Source: Thermotogae bacterium
GTDB taxonomy: Bacteria > Thermotogota > Thermotogae > B3-G13
Direction of reading: 5' to 3'
DNA length: 7,452 nt
Assembly (NCBI GenBank): GCA_015486095.1
Contig: WFSK01000218.1
Coordinates: 1-7,452 of the forward strand
The notes below the pieces were generated by a model. It searched no databases and had not been told where the DNA came from. It saw nothing but the letters and a program-made list of their open reading frames with translations. Both the position numbers and the translations under genes were made by a program. Positions 1 to 6,480 of this stretch are shown here, one piece after another; within the stretch, counting starts at the first letter, position 1, and every line of letters starts with the position of its first letter.

Positions 1-72
1 GTAAATAGATCTAAGGCAATAGAGATGTTAGAAAAATGCTTAAGAGATGAGGAATATAAGAAGATAATTTAA
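1..72 (+). CDS. C-terminal tail of an upstream protein, possibly TPR-type (partial)
   Basis: An open frame enters from the left edge and ends at TAA 70-72, giving 23 residues that finish ...EEYKKII. The stretch KAIEMLEKCL has the Ala/Leu spacing of one helix of a tetratricopeptide repeat, which is suggestive only at this length. The stop codon lies inside the strong SD of the next gene, with 12 nt between stop and next ATG. The two genes are therefore very likely co-transcribed and perhaps translationally coupled. That this is a coding tail is inferred from the open frame and from the tight fit of its stop to the following SD. The function cannot be judged from this fragment. Confidence 0.6.
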   Translation, partial: VNRSKAIEMLEKCLRDEEYKKII

Positions 73-77
73 GGAGG
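70..77 (+). promoter_or_regulatory. Strong Shine-Dalgarno for the PpiD-like isomerase gene
   Basis: TAAGGAGG is an 8-base match to the 3' end of bacterial 16S rRNA and ends 7 nt before ATG 85. It overlaps the stop codon of the upstream frame, which favours ribosome hand-over between the genes. It fixes ATG 85 as the start, because the same frame is closed by that stop further upstream. Confidence 0.85.
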
Positions 78-84
78 AGAAAAG

Positions 85-2118
85 ATGAAAGGAAGCTTTT
101 TCGTAAGACACAAAGTGGCTATAATCTGGGCAATTGTTATCATCTTCGGTGTCAGTATAGCCTTCTGGTCTATTATAGGTTATTTATCCCCTGTAAGGAG
201 AGGAAAGAAGTCTCAATTCAAACCAAATCCAGAGGATTATGCAGCAGTGTTTTCTTTAGATGGTACTCTGACTTCTGCCGATTACTGGATAAGGCCATCC
301 GACCTAGAAAATAATGTTAATTCACTTATTAACCAGTATAAACAATTCGGCTATTCGGTAGATGACCTCTTCAACGAACCTTCTCTGAGAATACGTACGA
401 TAAAGGCTATGATCGATTCCAATCTCATCCAGTATATAGGCATTAAGAATAGATTCGAGGTGGATAAAAAGGTAGTAGAGCAGAGAGTGGATGCGCTTGT
501 GAATAAATATTTCAACGACCCCAAACAAAAACAGGCGATACTCAACAGGTTTGGTACAGAGAAGCGATTCAAAGAAGAGATGGCAAAGGATGTTAGAGCT
601 TCTATTTTGCATGACAAGGTAGTGAATGCCTTTGCCCCTGTTACTGAAGAAGATGTAAAGACATACTTTGAAAAGAATAAGCAGGAGATAAAGGAAAAGT
701 ATGAAAAGGCGAAGGCAAAGCATATTCTTGTAGATTCAAAAAAGGAGGCAGAGAAGATATTGGATGAACTCAAGAATAAAAAGCGATTTGATTCACTTGC
801 AAAAGAATATTCTAAAGATACCGCTACGAAAGATAGTGGTGGTGAATTGGGTTGGTTCACCCATGGTCAGATGGCAAAACCATTTGAAGATGCTGTATTC
901 AAAGCGAAAAAAGGTGAAATCGTAGGACCCGTAAAGACCAATTACGGTTGGCATATCATAAAAGTTGAAGATCTTCTCAAGTTAGATACATTTGATGAGT
1001 TAAAAGAGGCCACCTCCGTTTATTCCGAAATATCCAAACAACTACAGAACGAGAAGTTCTCCAAATTCCTAAAGGATTATAAGAAAAAGCATGACTTCAG
1101 TTATAAGATAACGGATGATGTCTTGGCATTATGGGATGAATACTTAAAGCTAACGAGTGCGACTGAGGTAAACTACGACGCCTTGGAAAAATTGCGGGAC
1201 AAGATAAGTGATATGATATATGTGAATAAAGATACCAAAGCAATAGCCGATGACGCCGATGATAGGTTACTGGCTCTTTACACAAATGTACTCAATTTGC
1301 TCGGCAAGAATTATGAAACTGAAAAGACAGATCTCGATAGATATCGCATGCTCGCCTTAACAACTCCTGCCACCTTGAAAACAGCAAATATCTCTACACT
1401 CGAAAGCGAGTTAAAGGATATTGAAAAGAAGGTGGAGAGTAGTGCAACAGCTGAAAGAAATGAACTGGATATGAAAAGGCTGACCCTGGAGAGTGGCATA
1501 AAGTATCTAAAGCTGAAAGCAAAGTTCGATAAGGAAGGTATACCCCTTGATAAGGCCGAAGATTACTCTGCCACTCTGCAAAAAGAGCAAAGTCAAGTTC
1601 AAAATGAGTATAAGATAGTCTTAGAAACCTTGTACAAAAGGGCACCATATTCTTCTGTTGTCTTATCGAAACTCCATACTTTAGAACCCGATAATAAAGA
1701 AGTTACGGTTAAGTATTATGAAAACCGATTCGAGCAGATAAAGTCATATGTATCAAATGAAAACACCTACAATTATCTCAAAAATCAAATAGATCCGATT
1801 TTGAATGATATAAAATCGAATTTGAACGCTGTGGCGCAGGATACAACTGCTGCCACGAAGACGAGATTATCTGCATACGAAGTTCTCCTTTATATAGATG
1901 AAACGATGAACAATTCTTATGCCGTATTGTCTGATCTACAGAAAATAAAGGCGATATCACCAGATTATCCCGATATAGATAAGAAGATAAGGGCAGCAGA
2001 ACATGACATCGAGATGATAGAAAGTGCAAGAGCATCTGAAACAGTGGTATCTACATCATCTATCGCTGCAGCGGCAACATCAACGTCTGCCACTCCTACG
2101 GGAGAAGCTTCAAAATAG
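85..2118 (+). CDS. Membrane-anchored parvulin-type peptidyl-prolyl isomerase, PpiD/SurA-like
   Basis: This is a likely envelope foldase that catalyses cis-trans isomerisation at prolyl bonds of exported proteins. A short basic N-terminus is followed by one hydrophobic segment (about residues 11-34) and then Arg/Lys. No lipobox or obvious cleavage site is seen, so an uncleaved anchor with the body outside the cytoplasm is expected. Residues 55-200 are helical and SurA_N-like. The parvulin (PPIC) domain spans about 209-296 with its hallmarks intact: KHILV (H213), DSGGELGW (250-257), GQMAKPFEDAVF (261-272), GPVK (281-284) and GWHIIKVED (H290). Residues 300-515 are charged, helical and probably coiled coil. 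A TPR-like stretch with EPDNKEVTVKYYE (534-546) and one helical unit (545-645) follow. The tail from 650 is Ser/Thr/Ala-rich. At 677 aa it is near E. coli PpiD (623 aa), but its C-terminal half is not one I recognise. The next gene is its paralogue. The exact family name is uncertain; the isomerase domain is not. Confidence 0.9.
   Translation: MKGSFFVRHKVAIIWAIVIIFGVSIAFWSIIGYLSPVRRGKKSQFKPNPEDYAAVFSLDGTLTSADYWIRPSDLENNVNSLINQYKQFGYSVDDLFNEPSLRIRTIKAMIDSNLIQYIGIKNRFEVDKKVVEQRVDALVNKYFNDPKQKQAILNRFGTEKRFKEEMAKDVRASILHDKVVNAFAPVTEEDVKTYFEKNKQEIKEKYEKAKAKHILVDSKKEAEKILDELKNKKRFDSLAKEYSKDTATKDSGGELGWFTHGQMAKPFEDAVFKAKKGEIVGPVKTNYGWHIIKVEDLLKLDTFDELKEATSVYSEISKQLQNEKFSKFLKDYKKKHDFSYKITDDVLALWDEYLKLTSATEVNYDALEKLRDKISDMIYVNKDTKAIADDADDRLLALYTNVLNLLGKNYETEKTDLDRYRMLALTTPATLKTANISTLESELKDIEKKVESSATAERNELDMKRLTLESGIKYLKLKAKFDKEGIPLDKAEDYSATLQKEQSQVQNEYKIVLETLYKRAPYSSVVLSKLHTLEPDNKEVTVKYYENRFEQIKSYVSNENTYNYLKNQIDPILNDIKSNLNAVAQDTTAATKTRLSAYEVLLYIDETMNNSYAVLSDLQKIKAISPDYPDIDKKIRAAEHDIEMIESARASETVVSTSSIAAAATSTSATPTGEASK
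1717..2019 (+). repeat. Single copy of the C-terminal helical unit (protein-level repeat)
   Basis: Residues 545-645 of the isomerase form a unit that occurs three times in the downstream paralogue. Its core, VAQDTTAATKTRLSAYEVL (residues 583-601), aligns without gaps to the three downstream cores. Ala at core position 2, Arg at 12 and hydrophobic residues at 18-19 are shared. A PDYPD-type turn follows (residues 626-630). The similarity was aligned by eye. Confidence 0.5.
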
Positions 2119-2123
2119 ATCAA

Positions 2124-2130
2124 GAGGTGA
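2124..2130 (+). promoter_or_regulatory. Shine-Dalgarno deciding the start of the PPIC-less paralogue
   Basis: GAGGTGA matches the anti-SD and ends 4 nt before ATG 2135. When both sites are registered on the full anti-SD sequence, the distance to the ATG is the same as for the upstream gene. This supports ATG 2135 over the in-frame ATG at 2024, which lies inside the preceding gene and has no membrane-anchor context. Confidence 0.75.
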
Positions 2131-2134
2131 AATC

Positions 2135-4369
2135 ATGAAGAATGATAAGTTTGGAAAGATATTTGGATTATTGTTAGTGATCTTTTTTCTTGTGGGTACA
2201 ATAACTGTTATAGGTAGCGATGTTCTCGCCATCACGAAGATCAACGGGAATACGTTGCCATTGTCCTATGCGGTTACTACGGAAGAAGCCTCTTCCGAAT
2301 TATCTCTTTACATAAATTCACTCAGAGCACGTGGTAAGATTGAGGTAGATAAGGCATTTGAGATACCACAATATTATTATAGCGTGATCAAGAGGCTTAT
2401 AGAAACCAAATTCCTTTTCATCGCTTTAGATCTCTATGGACCTACGGTATCTGATGAGGAGTTCGAGAAGAGATTCAATAATCTACTCTCAAACTACTCT
2501 AAATCTTCTATAGAAGCTGATTATGGCTCTATAGACGCATATAAGAGTTATATAAGGAAGTCTCTCATACGCCAGATCAAATACGAAAAGATGTTGGATA
2601 GATACGCTAAGGTAACCGATGAAGATCTGAAGGACTACTTCGATAAGCATTTTTGGGAGATGTACTCTCGGTATCAGGTAGCATCCATAGAGGATCTGAA
2701 GAAATCACCCGATAAGTTAAAGCAGGTCCGCAATGCGGCACAAGAGGAGAAGTTTCAAAAATGGCTGGATAAGATGAAAAAGCAGATGAATTTCACATAT
2801 GTTGTGAAATGGGCTCCATTTAGATACTTCGAAGCTCTCGATGATGCAAGCTCGAAGGGAAGTGATGAGGATAGGATAGCTGCCCTCAAAAGGCTAAAAG
2901 GGGAATTAGAAGAAAAATATGATTATTCTAAGCGATTAAAGGATATTCCTACCCCATTTTTATATCTTTACATAAACACATTGGATTCCCTGTTATCCTC
3001 TATAGGAGGAGAACTTTCTATCCTACCAACTCCTGAAAACATAAAAGAGATGGAGACGCGGCTAAAGGAATTGTCGAAGGCATTTCCCAAGGAATATAAA
3101 GGATATTCTTTGAAGAAGCTTCAAGAGAGAAGTGCAAAGATAGACGAAGAATTGAAAAAGTTGGATGAGAAGAAGAATGCGAAGAAGATAGATGCGTTAA
3201 ACGAAGAGAAACTGAAATTAAACGATGCCATCGATTACTTTAAGACAAAACAGGGATTAGAGAAGGATAAGAAAGATTATGTTCTGAAGAAGTCATTGAT
3301 TCGATCGTTGCAAAAAGAACAAAAGCAATTCAAGAGTTTAGTCACATCTTTGCTGAAGAAGGCATTTGCTGTATATCCTGATTCCTTTTATGTGTTGAAT
3401 GAACTTCATCACTACGAACCTTCTGACCCAGAAGTAACTGTTGGATATTACGAAAAGCAGGTAAAGAGTTTGGAGGCATATTTCAGTAATCCGAATCTAC
3501 AACCTTCGACTAAGCAATATCTGGAATATCAGTACAGGAACATGATATCCAAACTAATGAATATAGCTGGGGATACTTCTGTTGGTACAGATACGCGAGA
3601 GAAGGCATGGAAAGTTGTAGCCGAATTGGCGAGAAGCAAGAGGGATTATCTCGATCTGTTGAAGGCTTTGCAGATGTTAAGAAGATTTAAACCTTCTAAA
3701 GCTATAAAAGATGAAATCGAAATCACTGCATCCATATACGAGAGTTCGATAGGAATAGATCTGAATAGATTTGTGGAAGACATCAAAGCACTAAAAAAGG
3801 ATGAGAAGGGGCACTATTACTGGGGTTCTAAATTCAGTTCTGAATTGGATAGAGTGGAGAGATTTGCAGGAAATGAAGATATTCCCTCAGATCTCAGGAT
3901 AAAGCCTTCCAAAATCCTTCTCACTTTTTACCGTAAAACCGCCAACAAAGTCGGTGAGATAGAGACCTTGTTGAGATTATCTCGCATAGCAACTGGTACA
4001 CAGAGATATAACTACATCGCACAACTGGCGGCTCTCAAGAAAGATATGGGTGATGATTTCTATCTTTCTGAAATACAAGGTTTAGAACAGAAGTTTACCA
4101 TGCTCGCTATAAGGCAGATGAACAAGAATATAACTTCTGATCCAGAATTCGAGAGGATATCAAATCAACTCGACACGATAGCGGCGAGTTCTACTATCGT
4201 TTCGAAGGTAAGATTGAAAGCACTCGAAGTCTTAGTAAGGATGGCAAAAGTTGCCAAAAACAATGAGTTGTTGTTGTTTCAATACAAGAGGATAAAGAAA
4301 ATCAAGCCGGATTACCCGAATATAGATGATCTGATAGCAAAGACAGAAGAGAAGATAAAAGGCAAGTAA
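2135..4369 (+). CDS. PpiD/SurA-like membrane-anchored protein lacking the parvulin domain (paralogue of the upstream isomerase)
   Basis: The protein is 744 aa with one hydrophobic segment (about residues 9-27) and an expected extracytoplasmic body. It follows its neighbour domain by domain. There is a helical SurA_N-like region with VTDEDLKDYFDK (160-171, against VTEEDVKTYFEK), a segment EEKFQKWLDKMKKQMNFTY (204-222, against NEKFSKFLKDYKKKHDFSY), a charged coiled-coil-like region (300-410), EPSDPEVTVGYYE (428-440), and helical units ending in KPDYPN. The roughly 85-residue parvulin domain is missing between RY (179-180) and SIEDL (184-188). No His pair or GG/GWH motifs remain, so isomerase activity is not expected. 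The C-terminal unit is present three times, and the Ser/Thr/Ala tail is absent. The start rests on the SD at 2124-2130. A holdase, scaffold or partner role for the upstream isomerase is inferred. SurA without its parvulin domains is known to keep chaperone activity, which makes this reasonable. Confidence 0.85.
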   Translation: MKNDKFGKIFGLLLVIFFLVGTITVIGSDVLAITKINGNTLPLSYAVTTEEASSELSLYINSLRARGKIEVDKAFEIPQYYYSVIKRLIETKFLFIALDLYGPTVSDEEFEKRFNNLLSNYSKSSIEADYGSIDAYKSYIRKSLIRQIKYEKMLDRYAKVTDEDLKDYFDKHFWEMYSRYQVASIEDLKKSPDKLKQVRNAAQEEKFQKWLDKMKKQMNFTYVVKWAPFRYFEALDDASSKGSDEDRIAALKRLKGELEEKYDYSKRLKDIPTPFLYLYINTLDSLLSSIGGELSILPTPENIKEMETRLKELSKAFPKEYKGYSLKKLQERSAKIDEELKKLDEKKNAKKIDALNEEKLKLNDAIDYFKTKQGLEKDKKDYVLKKSLIRSLQKEQKQFKSLVTSLLKKAFAVYPDSFYVLNELHHYEPSDPEVTVGYYEKQVKSLEAYFSNPNLQPSTKQYLEYQYRNMISKLMNIAGDTSVGTDTREKAWKVVAELARSKRDYLDLLKALQMLRRFKPSKAIKDEIEITASIYESSIGIDLNRFVEDIKALKKDEKGHYYWGSKFSSELDRVERFAGNEDIPSDLRIKPSKILLTFYRKTANKVGEIETLLRLSRIATGTQRYNYIAQLAALKKDMGDDFYLSEIQGLEQKFTMLAIRQMNKNITSDPEFERISNQLDTIAASSTIVSKVRLKALEVLVRMAKVAKNNELLLFQYKRIKKIKPDYPNIDDLIAKTEEKIKGK
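3452..4366 (+). repeat. Three tandem copies of a roughly 100-residue helical unit (protein-level)
   Basis: The copies lie at about residues 440-541 (nt 3452-3757), 542-640 (3758-4054) and 650-744 (4082-4366). Their 19-residue cores align without gaps: IAGDTSVGTDTREKAWKVV (477-495, nt 3563-3619), FAGNEDIPSDLRIKPSKIL (577-595, nt 3863-3919) and IAASSTIVSKVRLKALEVL (682-700, nt 4178-4234). The spacing is 100 and then 105 residues. Shared features are Ala at core position 2, Arg at 12, Lys at 14 and a hydrophobic pair at 18-19. The copies are diverged at the DNA level, so the duplication is old. Confidence 0.55.
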
Positions 4370-4393
4370 CTACATATATGTTGAATGTTAAAT

Positions 4394-4399
4394 TAAGGG
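4394..4399 (+). promoter_or_regulatory. Weak Shine-Dalgarno before the metallo-hydrolase gene
   Basis: TAAGGG ends 6 nt before a GTG at 4406 and 12 nt before ATG 4412. Relative to the two upstream SD sites, the two candidate starts deviate equally, by 3 nt either way, so this site does not settle the start. The 42-nt gap before the gene (4370-4411) shows no convincing promoter or hairpin. Confidence 0.45.
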
Positions 4400-4411
4400 C
4401 AGTTAGTGCAT

Positions 4412-5371
4412 ATGGAGATCGAGATCATAGGGACAGAATCCTTAGGAGTAAGAGGGCTCTGCTGTTTTGTGAAGGCAAAGAATAAAAGGATACTGATCGA
4501 TCCTGGTATAGCTCTGGGTTATCACAGGTACGGTTTACTTCCTCATCCCTTTCAAATAGCAATAGATGAAAGAATACGAGCAAAGATAATAAGAAGATGG
4601 CATGAGGCTACTGATGTAGTGATCAGTCACTTCCATGGAGATCATATTCCATTAGTAGATGCAAATCCTTATCAACTCAACGTTAAGGAACTCATCGGGT
4701 TGAATCCAGATGTTAAGATATGGACTAAATCACTATCTCATCTTTCTCCAATGGAAAGAAAGAGAGCAGATGCACTTTCTATTTCCCTAAATGAGGATCT
4801 GATATCGGCAGAAGGTAAAGAAAGGGAAGGGGTGATCTTTTCCGAACCGATGATCCATGGTGAAAAGGGGATCAGGTCTGTGACGGTTATGATGACGAGA
4901 ATCGAGGAAAATGGTACAACCTTTGTGCATGCTCCTGGTATACAGCTTCTCAACGATAAGGCGGTTTCTCAAATTCTGGATTGGAGGCCGAACATTGCAT
5001 TGGTTGATGGTCCTCCTTTATATTTACATAATAGGCTTTCAAGAGCGCAAGTTGAAAAAGCTTGGCATAATGCTGAACGCCTTTCTCAGAATGTAGATAT
5101 CCTGATCCTCGATCACCATATAATGAGAAATTATGAAGGTATTAAGTGGATAAAACGTTTATCTCGGGAGACAAAGCATGACGTTGTATGTGGAGCTGAT
5201 TTTATGAAAGAGCCAAGAATGCTACTCGAGGCTAACCGCAAAATCCTATATGAGGATATGTATGTCCCTCCAGGATGGCATGAGGCTTATTCCGAAGGTA
5301 GGGTTACTACTAAGTTTTACTGGGACTTGGCTAACAAGCTTTATGGATCTGGGATCAGAATTCGATTTTGA
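4412..5371 (+). CDS. Metallo-beta-lactamase-fold metal-dependent hydrolase, UPF0282-like
   Basis: This is a 319-aa protein of the metallo-beta-lactamase superfamily, probably a cytoplasmic metal-dependent hydrolase of unknown substrate; no signal peptide is seen. Numbered from ATG 4412, the metal-binding signature is SHFHGDH (H73, H75, D77, H78), preceded by ILIDPG (27-32). Further likely ligands lie in IHGEK (H149), FVHAPG (H173), VDGPPLYLH (D199) and LDHHIM (D234, H235, H236). The opening ESLGVRGL, the DGPPxYL block and the DHH block followed by RN are what I recall of UPF0282 proteins, known mainly from archaea. The family assignment is from memory. I chose ATG 4412 because it puts ESLG about nine residues from the start, as in that family; GTG 4406 would add two residues. 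It follows the PpiD-like pair by 42 nt and may share their transcript, but nothing in it points to an envelope role. Confidence 0.8.
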   Translation: MEIEIIGTESLGVRGLCCFVKAKNKRILIDPGIALGYHRYGLLPHPFQIAIDERIRAKIIRRWHEATDVVISHFHGDHIPLVDANPYQLNVKELIGLNPDVKIWTKSLSHLSPMERKRADALSISLNEDLISAEGKEREGVIFSEPMIHGEKGIRSVTVMMTRIEENGTTFVHAPGIQLLNDKAVSQILDWRPNIALVDGPPLYLHNRLSRAQVEKAWHNAERLSQNVDILILDHHIMRNYEGIKWIKRLSRETKHDVVCGADFMKEPRMLLEANRKILYEDMYVPPGWHEAYSEGRVTTKFYWDLANKLYGSGIRIRF

Positions 5372-5376
5372 CACTA

Positions 5377-6480
5377 TTAGGCCTTTTCTCTTACATATAT
5401 TCTCGGTACACGCTTCGATATGTTACAAAGCACCTCGTAATTCACCGTTCCGCGCCACTTAGCTATTTCATCTGCTGTTATCTCTTCCCCACCTTGTTTT
5501 CCTATCAACACACATTCATCCCCCTTATCTACACCTGCCACCTCGCTAACATCTACCGTTATTTGATCCATCGATACCCTTCCCACGACTGGACATCGTT
5601 TACCTCTTATTAAAACGAAGGCTTTATTGGAAAGGGCTCTACTGTACCCATCCGCATAACCAACGGTTATGGTTGCTATCTTTCTATCTTCCTTCGCGAT
5701 GTATTCTCTCCCATATCCTACCGATTCACCTTTATGAATCGTTTTGACGAATGATACAGTAGAATACCAAGATAGGATCGGCTCTAATTTAACCGAATCC
5801 CTATTGACCTCTTCTGAAGGATAGAGTCCATATGTTGCAATACCAACACGGACATAATCGTTAGCGTATTCGGGTAAGTCTATGGCAGCAGCACTGTTAT
5901 TCGTGTGAATGAGAGGTATATCGATGCCTTCATCCTTCAATCTGTTTAACAAAGAGGAAAACCTAGAATATTGGTATCGTGTATAACTCTTATCTCTTTC
6001 GCCTGCAGTAGCAAAATGGGTATATAGACCTTCTAATTCCTCTGCTTTCATGACCTCTTTTATGAAATCAACACACTCTTCTGCCCTGTAGCCAAGCCTC
6101 CCCATACCAGTATCGACACCAACGTGAACCTTTATCCTCTTTTTGGTCGTCCTCAGTAGAGCATTTAAGGAATCTCTATCATATATAGTCGGGATCAAAT
6201 CGTATTTTAGAACCGCTTTCCATTCTTCCTCGCTTATATAATTCAAGATGAGTATTCTCCCTTCAATACCTTTCTTTCTCAATTCCACGCCTTCAAAAGC
6301 AAATGCCACAGCAAAAAAATCATATCCTTCTTTCAACGCAGCCTTAGCGATTTCATATGCTCCATGCCCATAACCATCAGCCTTTACCACGAGGATCAAT
6401 CTTGCCGGCTTTACATGTTCACTCAATTTTTTGAGATTTGTTACGAATTTACCGAGGTCTATCTTAGCATAACTACGCAT
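5377..6480 (-). CDS. alr: Alanine racemase (PLP-dependent)
   Basis: It interconverts L- and D-alanine in the cytoplasm, supplying D-Ala for peptidoglycan. It is 367 aa, the usual length, and complete. The PLP lysine is K33 in VVKADGYGHGA, with Y37 in the same motif. VDTGMGRLG carries R128 and THFATA carries H155. TNNSAA (N195, S196) and RVGIATYGLY (R211) are the phosphate and ring-contact motifs. The catalytic tyrosine of the second subunit is Y256 in SVGYGREY. GRVSMDQ (M304, D305) and YEVLCNISKRVPR (Y348) complete the active site. The start ATG 6478-6480 gives the expected N-terminus (YAKIDL) and overlaps the end of nnr by 8 nt. The only SD-like bases (AAAAGGGA) directly abut the ATG, so translation probably depends on coupling to nnr. 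The gene ends 5 bp from the stop of the convergent metallo-hydrolase gene. Confidence 0.97.
   Translation of the reverse strand: MRSYAKIDLGKFVTNLKKLSEHVKPARLILVVKADGYGHGAYEIAKAALKEGYDFFAVAFAFEGVELRKKGIEGRILILNYISEEEWKAVLKYDLIPTIYDRDSLNALLRTTKKRIKVHVGVDTGMGRLGYRAEECVDFIKEVMKAEELEGLYTHFATAGERDKSYTRYQYSRFSSLLNRLKDEGIDIPLIHTNNSAAAIDLPEYANDYVRVGIATYGLYPSEEVNRDSVKLEPILSWYSTVSFVKTIHKGESVGYGREYIAKEDRKIATITVGYADGYSRALSNKAFVLIRGKRCPVVGRVSMDQITVDVSEVAGVDKGDECVLIGKQGGEEITADEIAKWRGTVNYEVLCNISKRVPRIYVREKA

Noticed and set aside
351..860. 169-codon open frame on the - strand
   Set aside because: It is antisense to the isomerase gene and Ser/Phe-rich, as expected from the complement of Lys/Glu-rich coding sequence. 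It has no recognisable domain.
2024..2134. In-frame N-terminal extension of the PPIC-less paralogue beginning at ATG 2024
   Set aside because: It lies wholly inside the 3' end of the isomerase gene in another frame. It would bury the membrane anchor behind 37 residues, and a good SD sits just before ATG 2135.
4242..4256. Perfect inverted repeat TGGCAA-AAG-TTGCCA
   Set aside because: It is inside the coding part of the third helical unit. It is followed by A rather than T residues on the + strand, so it is not a terminator; chance is likely for a 6-bp stem.
4370..4411. Possible promoter (TTGAAT, TATATG) in the gap before the metallo-hydrolase
   Set aside because: The two elements are not in the right order or spacing for -35/-10 boxes, and AT-rich words of this kind are common here.
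5368..5613. 81-codon + strand open frame after the metallo-hydrolase
   Set aside because: It is antisense to the conserved C-terminus of alr, and its sequence has no family features.
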